NCBI RefSeq assembly: GCF_031157525.1
Contig: NZ_JAVIXR010000002.1
Coordinates: 248,001-312,000 of the forward strand
Direction: 5' to 3'
Length of the DNA stretch: 64,000 nt
Source: Marinobacter sediminicola
GTDB lineage: Bacteria > Pseudomonadota > Gammaproteobacteria > Pseudomonadales > Oleiphilaceae
Part shown: positions 45,299 to 56,134 of the stretch, piece by piece
Numbering within the stretch: position 1 is the first letter of the stretch
How the letters are laid out: each line of letters starts with the position of its first letter
Program-made: the position numbers and the translations under genes
The notes under the pieces: generated by a model
The model's input: only the letters and a program-made list of their open reading frames with translations
Databases searched by the model: none
Told to the model about the DNA's origin: nothing

Positions 45299-46849
45299 AT
45301 GATGACAGCATTGCGCAAGCCGACAGCACTGATAATTCTAGACGGCTGGGGCCACCGTAACCCCGCTGAAGATAACGCGATCAGCAACGCCAATACGCCT
45401 TTTTGGGACAAGCTCTGGGCCTCCAGACCTAAAACCCTCATCAACACCTCCGGTATGTTTGTAGGCCTGCCACAAGGCCAAATGGGCAACTCCGAAGTCG
45501 GCCACATGAACCTTGGTGCGGGTCGCGTGGTTTATCAGAGCCTGACGCGCATCGACAAAGACATAGAGGAAGGAACCTTCAACGAAAACACGGTTCTTTG
45601 CGCAGCAATCGACAAAGCCATCAGCAATGGCGGCGCCGTTCATCTTATGGGATTGCTCTCTCCCGGCGGCGTTCACTGCCATGAAGACCACATGCTCGTA
45701 GCCGCCGAGCTTGCTGCCGCTCGAGGTGCGAAAGAAGTATATATTCACGCATTCCTGGATGGCCGCGACATGCCACCCCGCAGTGCTCGCCCATCCCTTG
45801 AGAAGGCTGCTGCAAAGCTGAACAGCCTGGGCGTAGGTCGCGTGGCCTCCATTGTTGGTCGCTACTTCGCTATGGACAGGGACAACCGCTGGGACAGAGT
45901 AGAAACAGCCTACAACCTGATGACCTTGGGCGAATCAGAATTCGTAGCTACAGACCCGGTGTCGGGCCTGGAACAGGCATACGAGCGCGGCGAGAACGAT
46001 GAATTTGTTAAACCAACCCTGATTCAGAACGCGGGCGAGCCCGCTGCCACGATCAACGATGGCGACGCCGTTCTGTTCATGAACTTCCGGGCTGACCGGG
46101 CCCGGGAAATGACCCGCACGTTTGTAGATGAGGCTTTTGACGGATTTGAGCGCAGGAAACATCCTAAGCTTGCAGATTTTGTGATGCTCACCGAGTACGC
46201 GGCAGATATCAAAACCTCCTGCGCCTACCCGCCGGAGCAACTGGTCAACGGTTTGGGCGAGTATCTGGCGGGGCTCGGTAAAACACAGTTGCGCATTTCC
46301 GAAACCGAAAAATATGCCCACGTCACTTTCTTCTTTAACGGCGGGCAGGAAACACCTTTTGCGGGCGAAGATAGAATTCTGGTGCCATCCCCTAAAGTGG
46401 CAACCTACGATCTACAGCCAGAGATGAGCGCGCCGGAAGTCACCGACAAGCTGGTAGAAGCCATCAAGAGTGGAAAATATGACCTGGTGGTATGCAACTA
46501 CGCCAACGGTGACATGGTGGGCCATACCGGCAAACTGGATGCAGCCGTAAAAGCCGTAGAGTGCCTGGATCAGTGCGTACAGCGAGTAGTCGAGGCGCTG
46601 GAAGAAGTCGATGGTCAGGCACTGATAACAGCCGACCACGGCAACTGCGAGCAGATGACTGACCCCGAATCTGGCCAGGTTCATACAGCACACACCATTG
46701 GGCCCGTACCTCTTGTCTACACAGGTAGCCGCGAGGTAAGCCTGAGTGATGACGGTAGCCTGAGCGACGTAGCCCCCACCCTGCTCGCATTGATGGAGCT
46801 GGAACTGCCGAAGGAAATGACCGGGCACAGCCTGGTTAAAATCGGTTGA
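45299..46849 (+). CDS. gpmI: 2,3-bisphosphoglycerate-independent phosphoglycerate mutase GpmI
   Basis: A 516-residue alkaline-phosphatase-superfamily enzyme of glycolysis that interconverts 3- and 2-phosphoglycerate with a manganese centre. It begins with [10 protein letters not shown] and the phosphoserine motif [17 protein letters not shown]; the metal site segments ADHGNCEQM and [14 protein letters not shown] are present. A second ATG follows directly and either may be used. Its stop overlaps the envC start. Confidence 0.97.
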   Translation: MMTALRKPTALIILDGWGHRNPAEDNAISNANTPFWDKLWASRPKTLINTSGMFVGLPQGQMGNSEVGHMNLGAGRVVYQSLTRIDKDIEEGTFNENTVLCAAIDKAISNGGAVHLMGLLSPGGVHCHEDHMLVAAELAAARGAKEVYIHAFLDGRDMPPRSARPSLEKAAAKLNSLGVGRVASIVGRYFAMDRDNRWDRVETAYNLMTLGESEFVATDPVSGLEQAYERGENDEFVKPTLIQNAGEPAATINDGDAVLFMNFRADRAREMTRTFVDEAFDGFERRKHPKLADFVMLTEYAADIKTSCAYPPEQLVNGLGEYLAGLGKTQLRISETEKYAHVTFFFNGGQETPFAGEDRILVPSPKVATYDLQPEMSAPEVTDKLVEAIKSGKYDLVVCNYANGDMVGHTGKLDAAVKAVECLDQCVQRVVEALEEVDGQALITADHGNCEQMTDPESGQVHTAHTIGPVPLVYTGSREVSLSDDGSLSDVAPTLLALMELELPKEMTGHSLVKIG

Positions 46850-48012
46850 TCCGGAAACAGGCCACAGCATTGCGATTGACGGCGGCACTGACGCTGGCAC
46901 TCACGTTTCTAGTGGGTGCTGCTGCGCCATTAGCGTTTGGGAAAGAGGTAACGCCAGCCCAGATCGAAGCCCTCAAAAAACGCATTGAGGGAATCGACAA
47001 ATGGCTGGCGGACGCTGAAAAGGACCGCTCCGCCCTGGAGCGACAGCTGGCTGCGGCTGAACGCACCATCAGCCGGCTGACTCACGAGCGCAGATCTCTG
47101 GGGGAGCAGGTAAAAGAGCAGCAACAACAGCTGGCTACTTTGCAAAGTGAAGAACGGGAACTGACGCGCACCCTGGAGCGCCAGAGGGAAAGCCTGAAAA
47201 AGCAGATACGCACCGCCTGGATGGAAGGCGACGCTCCCGCCGTGAAAGTGCTGCTCAACGAAATCAATCCGGACAACATTGCCCGGACCATGACCTATTA
47301 CGAATACCTCAGCCGCGACACAGTGCGGCGCCTGGAAACCTTCCATAAGAACCTGGAAGAACTAAAGGTCACGCAAGCCGCCGTGCAAAGCACCCGCGCC
47401 AAACTTGCGAGCGCAGAGGAAGGGGTTATTAAACGCCAGCAAGCGCTAAAAGCCTCTCGTCTGGAGCGCCAGAAGACGCTCGCAGCGCTTGACCAGGACA
47501 TCCGCAGCCATCGCAGCGAAAAGGATGAGCTGGAATCCGATCGCAAGCGGCTGGAAAAGCTGCTTTCGGAAGTTCAGCAAGCCATCGCCAGCATTCCATC
47601 TCCCAATGAATCCGCCCCCTTTCAGTCGCTTCGCAACAAATTGCCGTGGCCGGCACAGGGCAGAGTGGTTAGTCGTTTTGGCGAGAAGTACGCCGATGGC
47701 AAACTGCGCAGAAACGGGCTGATCATTCAGACCCGGGAAGAAGCTGAAATCAAAGCCATTCACTATGGTCGGGTTGTTTTTGCGAACTGGCTCCGGGGCT
47801 TTGGGCTGATAACAATTATTGATCATGGAGATGGCTACATGACACTCTATGGCCACAGCAGTAGCCTGTTCACCAGCCCTGGAGACTGGGTTGCAGCAGG
47901 GGAAGCCATTGCACAAGCGGGCCGCACAGGCGGAACCGAGGCGCCGGCACTCTATTTTGAAGTTCGACATAATGGCAAACCGGACAACCCGGGGCGCTGG
48001 CTGACTAACTGA
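46846..48012 (+). CDS. envC: murein hydrolase activator EnvC
   Basis: A 388-residue secreted protein. After a signal peptide (residues ~8-32) comes a long coiled coil (about 40-250) and a C-terminal LytM/M23 domain. The zinc-binding HxGxD motif is replaced by GLIIQTREE, and only the YGHSS part of the later motif remains, so it is catalytically dead and should activate amidases, as EnvC does in cell division. The start is a TTG at 46846 overlapping the gpmI stop (TTGA), implying coupling. Confidence 0.9.
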   Translation: MIRKQATALRLTAALTLALTFLVGAAAPLAFGKEVTPAQIEALKKRIEGIDKWLADAEKDRSALERQLAAAERTISRLTHERRSLGEQVKEQQQQLATLQSEERELTRTLERQRESLKKQIRTAWMEGDAPAVKVLLNEINPDNIARTMTYYEYLSRDTVRRLETFHKNLEELKVTQAAVQSTRAKLASAEEGVIKRQQALKASRLERQKTLAALDQDIRSHRSEKDELESDRKRLEKLLSEVQQAIASIPSPNESAPFQSLRNKLPWPAQGRVVSRFGEKYADGKLRRNGLIIQTREEAEIKAIHYGRVVFANWLRGFGLITIIDHGDGYMTLYGHSSSLFTSPGDWVAAGEAIAQAGRTGGTEAPALYFEVRHNGKPDNPGRWLTN

Positions 48013-48109
48013 ACACCCGCAGCGGGGCTGACAAACGGGCCCGCTGACGCCATACTGTCGGGATATAGCAGGTTCAGCCCAACTACCGGAATAACCACGG
48101 GATATGTGA

Positions 48110-49507
48110 ATGAAACGGGTCCGACGTACACTCCAAGCCTCACCTTTGCGCTCAGCCATCCTCGCCGCCTGTTTCACCTCCCTACCCGGGTTTGCATTCG
48201 CCCAGGATTACGCGGCAGATAGCTCCCAGGTACTGGAAGGTATGCAGGACGGTGAGCGTATTGAAATCACGCTGCCGGACCCGGAAAAACAACTGCCCCT
48301 GGACGATCTGCGTAAATTCACTGAGGTGTTCAGCCGCATCAAGGCAGCCTACGTGGAAGAGGTAGACGATCGCCAACTGCTGGAAAGCGCCATCAAAGGC
48401 ATGCTATCCGATCTCGACCCGCACTCTACTTACCTGGCGCCCAAGGACTATGAAGAGCTGGAGGAAAGCACCTCTGGCGAGTTTGGCGGCCTGGGCATTG
48501 AAGTGGGCATGGAGAATGGCTTTATAAAGGTTATTGCCCCCATTGATGACACACCGGCTCAGCAGTCCGGCGTTCAGGCAGGTGATCTGATCATCAAGCT
48601 TGATGAAAAGCCCGTAAAAGGCATGAGCCTGGAAGAATCCGTTCAACTTATGCGTGGCAAGCCTGGCACCATCCTTACGCTGACCATCATGCGTGAGGGC
48701 CAGAGCGGCCCCTTAGAAATTGATGTTGAGCGCGCAGTTATCAAGGTAACCAGCGTGAAGAGCCGCATGATCGAAAACGGCTACGGCTATGTGCGCGTGA
48801 CTCAATTCCAGGCTGAAACCGGCGGGCAGTTTTCGAAAGCCCTTAACAAACTGAAAGAAGAGCACGACGGCGATCTGGACGGGCTGGTGATAGACCTTCG
48901 CAACAACCCAGGCGGTGTGTTGCAGGCAGCCGTAGCAACCGCTGACGCTCTTCTGGATGAAGGGCTGATTGTGTACACCGAAGGCAGAATTCAAAGCTCC
49001 CGCCTTCGGTTCAGCGCCAAAGACGGCGATCTGATGGAAGGCACGCCCATTGTTGTATTGATAAACGGCGGCTCGGCGTCTGCATCTGAAATTGTTGCCG
49101 GTGCCCTGCAGGATCACAAGCGAGCCGTCATAATGGGCACACAGTCCTTTGGCAAAGGCAGCGTTCAGACTGTTATCCCGCTGGACGAAACCCACGCCAT
49201 CAAAATGACAACGGCGCGCTACTACACCCCCGACGGTCGCTCCATACAGGCCACCGGCATTAAGCCAGACATTGAAGTAAAGCCGGCCGAACTGAAAGAG
49301 CTGGATAGCCGCCCTTTCTTCACTGAAGCGGATCTGAGTGGCCACCTGATAGGTCAGGACGAAGAAACGGAAAGCAAAGATAAACAATCGAAGAGCGAAG
49401 ACCAGCCTGGCTCCATAGCAGACAGGGATTATCAGCTACGGTCAGCACTTAATCTTCTGAAAGGACTGAGTATTCTGAACCATAAGGGAGCCGACGCAGC
49501 ACAGTGA
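48110..49507 (+). CDS. ctpA: carboxy-terminal processing protease (S41, CtpA)
   Basis: A 465-residue periplasmic serine protease with an N-terminal signal peptide, then a PDZ domain (GEFGGLGIEVGMENGFIKVIAPIDDTPA, about 125-200) and the S41 catalytic domain. The Ser-Lys dyad is visible in LINGGSASASEIVAGALQDHKRAVIMG and FGKGSVQT. It clips C-termini of cell-wall or envelope proteins. Its stop overlaps the GTG start of the next gene (GTGA). It lies 97 bases after envC, a usual neighbour. Confidence 0.93.
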   Translation: MKRVRRTLQASPLRSAILAACFTSLPGFAFAQDYAADSSQVLEGMQDGERIEITLPDPEKQLPLDDLRKFTEVFSRIKAAYVEEVDDRQLLESAIKGMLSDLDPHSTYLAPKDYEELEESTSGEFGGLGIEVGMENGFIKVIAPIDDTPAQQSGVQAGDLIIKLDEKPVKGMSLEESVQLMRGKPGTILTLTIMREGQSGPLEIDVERAVIKVTSVKSRMIENGYGYVRVTQFQAETGGQFSKALNKLKEEHDGDLDGLVIDLRNNPGGVLQAAVATADALLDEGLIVYTEGRIQSSRLRFSAKDGDLMEGTPIVVLINGGSASASEIVAGALQDHKRAVIMGTQSFGKGSVQTVIPLDETHAIKMTTARYYTPDGRSIQATGIKPDIEVKPAELKELDSRPFFTEADLSGHLIGQDEETESKDKQSKSEDQPGSIADRDYQLRSALNLLKGLSILNHKGADAAQ

Positions 49508-50346
49508 AGGCATTCTCCCGTTTAACTCTGGCCACCTTTTTGGCCAGACTGACACTGGCTACCTTGGTGGGCGTTGCTACAAGTGCAGCAGCAGACCCAA
49601 TGGCACAGGATGTTCCGCCAACCATCGCCATCATTATTGATGACATGGGGCACAACCTGCACGAGGGCGAGCGCCTGGCCAATCTGGACCAGCCGCTTAC
49701 TCTGGCGTTCCTGCCCTATCGCCGCCACACAGACCCACTCGCGCGCCTGGCACATAGCCGCAGCAAAGAAATCATGCTGCACATACCTATGGCCAACACC
49801 CGGAACTTCAGCCTTGGGCCAGGAGGCTTAACGCCGGATATGGACGAGTCGGCGACAACCATAACCCTGCGCCGTGCTTTGCAATCCATCCCCTACGTGC
49901 AAGGGGTGAATAATCACATGGGCAGCCTGCTAACCCAGCAGTTGAAACCTATGGACTGGGTTATGAAAGAGCTGTACCGCTACCCGGTCTATTTTGTCGA
50001 CAGCCGCACCATTGCATCATCCGTTGCCGGTGACGTCGCCACGGCTTACCAGATTCCCACAATGACCCGGGACGTATTTCTTGATCACGAGCAAACAGAA
50101 GAGTTTGTAGATCGGCAATTCAAGGAACTGATTCGGCAAGCGAAGGAAAACGGCAGCGCAATTGGCATTGGCCACCCACATACCGTAACTGTGGATTATC
50201 TGGAAAAGCATCTGCCCCTGCTGGACGAGCAGGGTATCGCTATTGCTACAGTGAGCGGGCTCTGGGCTATTCGCAACAACAACCAGAAGATGTTTGCGGA
50301 AGGCGAAAAGCAGACCATCCGGCCTGCCTTTGCCAGGAAGGACTAA
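49504..50346 (+). CDS. divergent polysaccharide deacetylase (YibQ family)
   Basis: A 280-residue secreted protein with a signal sequence and the divergent polysaccharide-deacetylase domain (DUF610): [32 protein letters not shown] and the [12 protein letters not shown] motif. The true enzyme activity and target are unknown. It uses a GTG start overlapping the ctpA stop, and its stop overlaps the convergent hisF by four bases. The order gpmI-envC-ctpA-yibQ is common in gammaproteobacteria. Confidence 0.88.
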   Translation: MKAFSRLTLATFLARLTLATLVGVATSAAADPMAQDVPPTIAIIIDDMGHNLHEGERLANLDQPLTLAFLPYRRHTDPLARLAHSRSKEIMLHIPMANTRNFSLGPGGLTPDMDESATTITLRRALQSIPYVQGVNNHMGSLLTQQLKPMDWVMKELYRYPVYFVDSRTIASSVAGDVATAYQIPTMTRDVFLDHEQTEEFVDRQFKELIRQAKENGSAIGIGHPHTVTVDYLEKHLPLLDEQGIAIATVSGLWAIRNNNQKMFAEGEKQTIRPAFARKD

Positions 50347-51116
50347 TCCCGAACTTCGATACCCTGAGCCCTCATAAAGGCCTTTGCTTCGGGAATGGTG
50401 TGCTCACCAAAGTGAAATATGGAGGCCGCCAGTACCGCGTCTGCGCCGCCTTTGGTAACCCCGTCTGCCAAGTGCTGAAGCTCTCCCACACCGCCTGAGG
50501 CGATTACAGGAACGGATACCGCATCGCTGACTGCACGGGTCAGCCCCAAATCAAAACCGATTTTGGTGCCGTCTCTATCCATGCTGGTAAGCAAAAGCTC
50601 GCCGGCACCCATTTCTACCATTTTGCACGCCCAGTCCACAGCATCCAGCCCGGTTGGCTTGCGCCCACCATGGGTAAAGATTTCCCAGCGCGGCGCTTCA
50701 CCTTCGGCACTTACCTGCTTGGCATCAATGGCAACCACAATGCACTGGCTTCCAAACCGGTCTGCAGCTTCTTTAACCAGCTCCGGGTTGAACACAGCCG
50801 CGGTGTTTATCGCAACCTTGTCCGCACCTGCATTGAGCAGTTTACGGATGTCTTCAACAGCACGAACACCACCGCCAACGGTCAATGGAATGAAGACTTC
50901 GGCCGCCATGCGCTCAACCATTTCATAGGTTGTATCGCGACTTTCACTGCTTGCGGTGATATCCAGAAAGGTAATCTCGTCGGCGCCCTGTTCGTTATAG
51001 CGGCGAGCGACTTCTACGGGATCTCCGGCATCCCGGATATCCACAAAGTTTACGCCTTTTACAACGCGCCCTTTATCCACATCCAGGCAGGGAATAATGC
51101 GTTTAGCCAATGTCAT
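50343..51116 (-). CDS. hisF: imidazole glycerol phosphate synthase subunit HisF
   Basis: A 257-residue (beta/alpha)8 barrel that makes imidazole glycerol phosphate and AICAR with ammonia from HisH. Catalytic Asp residues lie in [14 protein letters not shown] and [15 protein letters not shown]. It is the last gene of hisB-hisH-hisA-hisF, 14 bases after hisA. Confidence 0.97.
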   Translation of the reverse strand: MTLAKRIIPCLDVDKGRVVKGVNFVDIRDAGDPVEVARRYNEQGADEITFLDITASSESRDTTYEMVERMAAEVFIPLTVGGGVRAVEDIRKLLNAGADKVAINTAAVFNPELVKEAADRFGSQCIVVAIDAKQVSAEGEAPRWEIFTHGGRKPTGLDAVDWACKMVEMGAGELLLTSMDRDGTKIGFDLGLTRAVSDAVSVPVIASGGVGELQHLADGVTKGGADAVLAASIFHFGEHTIPEAKAFMRAQGIEVRD

Positions 51117-51130
51117 AGTATGTGCCTTAT

Positions 51131-51868
51131 TCAGCCTTGCAGGGAGTCGCAGTATGCCTGGGCTTCAGCAACATCCAGTGTGCCTTCATAGATCGCCCGG
51201 CCAGTGATCGCACCGATGATGCCTTTATGGGCAACCGGCGCCAAACGCTTAAGGTCATCCATATTGGTTACGCCACCGGAAGCGATTACCGGAATGCCAC
51301 CCTCTTCTGCCAAAGCAGCCGTGGCTTCCACGTTAACGCCCTGCATCATGCCGTCACGGTTGATGTCGGTGTAAACAATAGATTCAACGCCATCGTTGGC
51401 AAATCGCTTGGCCAGATCAACGGCCATCACTTCGGAGACTTCAGCCCAGCCATCTGTTGCAACGCGGCCGTCTTTGGCATCCAGGCCTACAATAATGTGG
51501 CCTGGGAAGCGCTTACACATTTCCGTCACAAACTCAGGCTCTTTAACCGCTTTGGTGCCAATAATCACCCACTGCACGCCGGCTTTGAGATAGGCCTCAA
51601 TGGTTTCTGCTGAACGAATACCGCCGCCAATCTGTATGGGCAAATCCGGGTATTTCCGGGCAATGGCCTTTACGATTTCTCCGTTAACCGGCTCGCCTGC
51701 AAATGCGCCGTTCAAATCAACAAGATGCAAACGGCGGGCACCAGCTTCCACCCAGCGGGTGGCCATATCAACCGGGTCACCACCAAACACAGTGGAATCT
51801 TCCATGCGGCCCTGGCGCAACCGCACGCATCGGCCGTCTTTCAGATCAATGGCGGGAATAATCAGCAT
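51131..51868 (-). CDS. hisA: phosphoribosylformimino-AICAR-P isomerase HisA
   Basis: A 245-residue (beta/alpha)8 isomerase of histidine synthesis. The general acid/base residues are in [17 protein letters not shown] and [13 protein letters not shown]. Its start overlaps the hisH end by seven bases. Length is typical. Confidence 0.97.
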   Translation of the reverse strand: MLIIPAIDLKDGRCVRLRQGRMEDSTVFGGDPVDMATRWVEAGARRLHLVDLNGAFAGEPVNGEIVKAIARKYPDLPIQIGGGIRSAETIEAYLKAGVQWVIIGTKAVKEPEFVTEMCKRFPGHIIVGLDAKDGRVATDGWAEVSEVMAVDLAKRFANDGVESIVYTDINRDGMMQGVNVEATAALAEEGGIPVIASGGVTNMDDLKRLAPVAHKGIIGAITGRAIYEGTLDVAEAQAYCDSLQG

Positions 51869-52503
51869 GTTCCGTTCCAGTCAGTAAAGTTTTTGAGTAA
51901 TTGCAGCCCTGCCCCAGCACTTTTCTCAGGGTGGAACTGCACTGCAAAAATATTGTTGCGGGCGACTGCCGCTGCCAGATCGACGCTGTAATGGCTACGC
52001 CCGGCAATGTCTGCATTACCTTCTGCCTCAGCGTAATAACTGTGCACAAAGTAGAAGCGCTCACCGTCGGGAATACCCTGCCAAAGAGGATGCTCAACCG
52101 AATGGTAAACCTCGTTCCAGCCCATGTGGGGCACTTTCAAGCGCTCACCGTTGACTACCAGGTTGTCGCCAAAATAGCGGACCTCAGAAGGAAACAGGCC
52201 TATGCAATCAACACCGCCATTTTCTTCACTGCGGGACATCAGCGCCTGCATGCCGACGCAAATACCGAGAAACGGACGGTCGCGAGACACCTCGCGCACC
52301 AGTTCATCCACACCCAGCCGGCGAATTTCCGCCATGCAATCACGTATGGCGCCGACACCGGGGAGAATCACCCGGTCAGCTTCACGAATCTGGTCTGCGT
52401 TGTCGGTCACCAGAACTCTGGTGTCCGGGGCTACATGCTCTACCGCCTTGCGGGCAGAGTGAAGATTACCCATGCCGTAGTCTATGATGGCAACGGTTTT
52501 CAT
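51862..52503 (-). CDS. hisH: imidazole glycerol phosphate synthase glutaminase HisH
   Basis: A 213-residue class I glutamine amidotransferase that feeds ammonia to HisF. The nucleophile is in [11 protein letters not shown], and the His-Glu pair in [15 protein letters not shown]. It lies 39 bases after hisB. Confidence 0.97.
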   Translation of the reverse strand: MKTVAIIDYGMGNLHSARKAVEHVAPDTRVLVTDNADQIREADRVILPGVGAIRDCMAEIRRLGVDELVREVSRDRPFLGICVGMQALMSRSEENGGVDCIGLFPSEVRYFGDNLVVNGERLKVPHMGWNEVYHSVEHPLWQGIPDGERFYFVHSYYAEAEGNADIAGRSHYSVDLAAAVARNNIFAVQFHPEKSAGAGLQLLKNFTDWNGTC

Positions 52504-52542
52504 GGTCGGTTCTGTGTCCTTCAGTGGCTTTGGAACGGCAGC

Positions 52543-53142
52543 TTACAGCGAACCTTTGGTAGACGGAGTAACACCCGCCATCGCCATGCGCTCATCCATT
52601 TCAACCGCCATACGCAGGGCACGGCCGAATGCCTTGAACACAGTTTCAATCTGGTGGTGGGTATTCTTGCCGCGCAGGTTATCAATATGCACAGTCACCA
52701 TGGCATGGTTGATAAATCCACGGAAAAACTCTTCAAACAGATCCACATCAAAGCCACCCACAACTGCGCGGGTAAACGGCACTTCCATAATCAGGCCAGG
52801 GCGGCCAGACAGGTCAATCGCAACGCGAGAAAGGGCCTCATCCATGGGCACATAGGCATGGCCGTAACGGCAAATGCCTTTTTTATCTCCCACCGCCTGC
52901 TTGAACGCCTGGCCAAGAGTAATGCCAACGTCTTCCACTGTGTGGTGGTCATCAATGTGCAAATCGCCTTTGGAAACGATATCCAGATCCATCATCCCAT
53001 GACGGGCAATTTGCTCCATCATGTGTTCCAGAAAGGGTACGCCTGTATCAAATCTGGATTTGCCGGTACCGTCGAGGTTAATGTCGACAGTGATCTGGGT
53101 TTCAAGGGTATTTCGTTCTACCCGAGCCTTACGTTCGGCCAT
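52543..53142 (-). CDS. hisB: imidazoleglycerol-phosphate dehydratase HisB
   Basis: A 199-residue manganese enzyme of histidine synthesis. The metal-binding His motifs are in [13 protein letters not shown] and [13 protein letters not shown], with a second set near [12 protein letters not shown]. It is the monofunctional form without the HisN phosphatase domain of E. coli HisB. The start is the ATG at 53142, within the family length. Confidence 0.97.
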   Translation of the reverse strand: MAERKARVERNTLETQITVDINLDGTGKSRFDTGVPFLEHMMEQIARHGMMDLDIVSKGDLHIDDHHTVEDVGITLGQAFKQAVGDKKGICRYGHAYVPMDEALSRVAIDLSGRPGLIMEVPFTRAVVGGFDVDLFEEFFRGFINHAMVTVHIDNLRGKNTHHQIETVFKAFGRALRMAVEMDERMAMAGVTPSTKGSL

Positions 53143-53267
53143 GGAGACTCCGTAGCAAATTAAGTGGCACAACGCCGGAAAATATCAATTCCGGGATTAT
53201 ACCTTTTATGCCCTCAGGAGTCCCATAACCGGATTAATCGCTACGATAGTTCGTCTGAACAGAAAAA

Positions 53268-53729
53268 TCAGAAGGCCTTCTTAAGATTGGCCATGTAAGT
53301 GTCCACCAAGCCGTTGAACTCATGCTTGATAACAGGACTGATGGCGAGTTTCAAAAGCCCGGGCAGCGGCAGAGTAAGCTCAGCGCTGGTCTGGAATTTC
53401 GCAATGGTGGCATTATCTCCTTTTGCCTTCAGCACCCAGGACCCGCGCACCAGGCCATTACCCTCGCCTTTTACAGGCTCCCAGGTAATTTTCCCTGAGT
53501 CTTTGTCGGAAGCATACTTGCTTGCGTATACAGATTGGATTGCGTGCTTGTCGACACCCACCTTTTCCATTTCCCAGCGGTAAGTGTTATCGCCCAAGTC
53601 TGTGAGCTTATTCACTTTTGGGAAATGGGCTGCAGAGCGCGGCACATCTGCCAGCAGGTCGAATACTTCGTCATAACTGCCCGGTATTTCAAGCTCTCGG
53701 TTCAGTTCAATCGAAACAGTAATAGCCAC
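53268..53729 (-). CDS. SRPBCC (START/Bet v1-like) family protein
   Basis: A 153-residue protein of the polyketide-cyclase/lipid-binding superfamily. It begins AITVSIELNRELEIPGSYDEVFDLLADVPRS, the usual first strand and helix, and ends with a long helix (VIKHEFNGLVDTYMANLKKAF). I use a GTG start at 53729, which follows a GGAG site; an ATG at 53756 would give nine more residues without a good site. The ligand is unknown. It lies between hisB and asmA as a single gene. Confidence 0.75.
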   Translation of the reverse strand: MAITVSIELNRELEIPGSYDEVFDLLADVPRSAAHFPKVNKLTDLGDNTYRWEMEKVGVDKHAIQSVYASKYASDKDSGKITWEPVKGEGNGLVRGSWVLKAKGDNATIAKFQTSAELTLPLPGLLKLAISPVIKHEFNGLVDTYMANLKKAF

Positions 53730-53932
53730 AGCGAACTCCTTTTTATGGTTATTCAATAATTCTCAGCGCGGAAACAATGGGGGTATTTTGGCCTAACACT
53801 ACGGCATTGTCATACTCCCACCCTGTTAATTTGTTAACCCTGCGTTATCCTTTAGCTTATTCGCACCCGGATTCGGCTTGAATCCTGAAAGCTATCGCAC
53901 CAGTTCTCGCAACAAGAAAGGACGCCCGAAAC

Positions 53933-56134
53933 ATGAAAGCCATACGTTATGTGCTGATCGCCATCGTTGCAGTAATTGTTCTCGCCATTGCCGCGATTGC
54001 TATTGCCATGGTTGTTATCGACCCAAATGATTACAAACCGCAGATCGAAAAAGTTGTTGAGGAAAAAACCAACCTCGACCTCATTCTGGAAGGCGATATC
54101 GGTTGGTCTTTCATCCCTCTCGGACTTGAGTTGAATGATGTTGAGGCCACTCTGGATGGCGAGCGACTCGTTGCATTGAAAAAACTGGTGGCACAGATCG
54201 ACTTCTGGTCTCTGATTGCCATGTCGCCCCAGGTAGACACCTTCGTACTCGACGGGCTCGAGGCCCACCTGACCATCAACGAACAGGGCGAAGGCAACTG
54301 GACCCGCATCATGCCGGAGCCGGCAGAAGGCGAAGCGAAAAATAAACAGGATGTTGCCAGCACACCTGAACAAACGCCTGCAGCGGACACCGGCGACGAA
54401 CAGGACGGCGAGGCCCTTAACTTTAATGTCGATAACGTGCAGATCAGCAATGCCCAGGTGCACTACAGCGATCTGGGCACTGGCCAAAAAGTGACGCTTG
54501 AGGATTTCACGGTAAACGCCAGCAGCATTACTCTGGGCTCTGAGTTTCCGCTGGAGATCGGTTTCCGTGTAGAAACAGCCCAGCCACAGTTCGCAGTGGA
54601 CGGAAGCATAGAAGCCCGCCTTGCTGCCAACGAAGCACTGAACGATTTCGCGATGTCTGGCCTGAAAGCAGAATTCAAAATGAATGGCGAGCCATTCGGC
54701 GGCAAATCCGTAACTGCCGAAATGTCTGGTTCGGCCAAGGCCAACCTGGAAAATGAAACGGCAACGCTGAGCGACTTTACCGCCAGCCTCGCAAACCTGA
54801 CCCTGAGTACCAATCTGGACGTTAAAGGCTTCGGCGCCAAGCCTGCCCTCAAGGGCGAACTGGCTATCAATGAGTTCTCCCTGAAAGATCTGCTCGAAAA
54901 TCTGGGGCAACCTGCTGTTAAAACAACCGATGAAGCCGTCCTTGAAGCCATCGCGTTCTCCACCAACATCGGCGGGCCAGCCGGCAAGCCTGCGCTGTCT
55001 GACCTGGAGATCAAGCTGGATGACACCACCTTCAAGGGCTCAGGCAGCTACAATCTGGAAAACGGCGGCATTGTATTCAATCTTCAGGGTGACAAGCTGA
55101 ATGCCGACCGTTACCTGCCTCCCGCGGTCGAGGGTGCAGATACAGAAAGCGATGCGCCTGCTCAAACCGTCGCCAGCGGCCCGGAAGGCGACCTCTTGCC
55201 ACTGGAAACCCTGCGCGGCCTGCTACTGGATATCGACTTCGGACTGGGCGAGCTGATTGTAAGCAACCTGTCGATCAACGAGATCAAGGCCAGCACAACC
55301 GCCAGCAAAGGCCTGCTGAAAGTGGATGAATTCAGCGGCAAACTCTATGAAGGCAGTTTTGGCGCAAACGCCACCATTGATGCCCGCACCGATACGCCAA
55401 AATGGACCATAAATTCAGATGTCAGCAATGTGCAGACCCTTCCCCTGCTGGCAGATCTGGCAGAAATCACCATGCTTGCCGGTGGCGCCAACCTTAAAAT
55501 AAATGCCACTACCTCGGGCAACCGTATCTCGGTTCTGAGAGACAAAGCTGATGGCCAGATCAGCTTCAATCTTGCGGAAGGCGAGTTCCGCAAAATGAAC
55601 CTGACTCACCTGGCTTGCCAAGGCATTGCTTTGGTTAACCAGGACGAGCTAACAGCAGATGACTGGGGCGACACTACGCCATTCAACGATATGCACGGCA
55701 CCCTGGACATCAACGGCAACACCTTTGACAACACCGACCTGGTTGCATCACTTGCAGGCATGAAACTGGAAGGCCAAGGCACCGTCGACCTGAAGCAAAC
55801 GCTGGTTGATTATGAGCTAGGTCTGCGGATTGTAGGCGACATCCACCGCGACAACGCCTGCCGTGTAACCGAGTACGTGGAAGACGTGGTTATACCGGTG
55901 GAATGCCGGGGTGATTTCTCAGCCGGCGCCGCCAGCCTGTGCTCCTTTGATGGCTCACGCTTCCGCGACACGCTGAAAACCATTGCCTCAAATGCCGCGA
56001 AGAAGAAAGCCAACGAAGAAATAGATAGAGCGAAAGATAAAGCTGAGGAAAAGGCACGTGAAAAGCTGGAAGAAAAGCTCGGCGAAGGTGCAGGCGACAA
56101 GGTAAAGGATGCCCTCAAAGGTTTGTTCAAGTGA
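53933..56134 (+). CDS. asmA: AsmA family protein
   Basis: A 733-residue protein with one N-terminal membrane helix (about 5-27), VIDPNDYKPQIEKVVEEKTNLDLILEGDIGWSF, and an AsmA-type repeating beta domain. AsmA-like proteins are thought to bridge inner and outer membranes and affect lipid or outer-membrane protein traffic. The C-terminus has a long Lys/Glu/Ala-rich helix (about 685-725). It overlaps mutY by four bases (GTGA), so the pair is translationally linked. Confidence 0.88.
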   Translation: MKAIRYVLIAIVAVIVLAIAAIAIAMVVIDPNDYKPQIEKVVEEKTNLDLILEGDIGWSFIPLGLELNDVEATLDGERLVALKKLVAQIDFWSLIAMSPQVDTFVLDGLEAHLTINEQGEGNWTRIMPEPAEGEAKNKQDVASTPEQTPAADTGDEQDGEALNFNVDNVQISNAQVHYSDLGTGQKVTLEDFTVNASSITLGSEFPLEIGFRVETAQPQFAVDGSIEARLAANEALNDFAMSGLKAEFKMNGEPFGGKSVTAEMSGSAKANLENETATLSDFTASLANLTLSTNLDVKGFGAKPALKGELAINEFSLKDLLENLGQPAVKTTDEAVLEAIAFSTNIGGPAGKPALSDLEIKLDDTTFKGSGSYNLENGGIVFNLQGDKLNADRYLPPAVEGADTESDAPAQTVASGPEGDLLPLETLRGLLLDIDFGLGELIVSNLSINEIKASTTASKGLLKVDEFSGKLYEGSFGANATIDARTDTPKWTINSDVSNVQTLPLLADLAEITMLAGGANLKINATTSGNRISVLRDKADGQISFNLAEGEFRKMNLTHLACQGIALVNQDELTADDWGDTTPFNDMHGTLDINGNTFDNTDLVASLAGMKLEGQGTVDLKQTLVDYELGLRIVGDIHRDNACRVTEYVEDVVIPVECRGDFSAGAASLCSFDGSRFRDTLKTIASNAAKKKANEEIDRAKDKAEEKAREKLEEKLGEGAGDKVKDALKGLFK

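Noticed and set aside
46846..48012. Active M23 peptidase
   Set aside because: The zinc motif HxGxD is replaced, so the protein is called an EnvC-type activator rather than an endopeptidase.
51901..53163. 420-codon open frame on the plus strand opposite hisH and hisB
   Set aside because: It is antisense to two certain histidine genes and crosses their intergenic gap; no domain or ribosome site supports it.
53852..54910. 352-codon open frame on the minus strand opposite asmA
   Set aside because: Antisense to the certain asmA gene and composed of low-complexity residues expected from codon bias.
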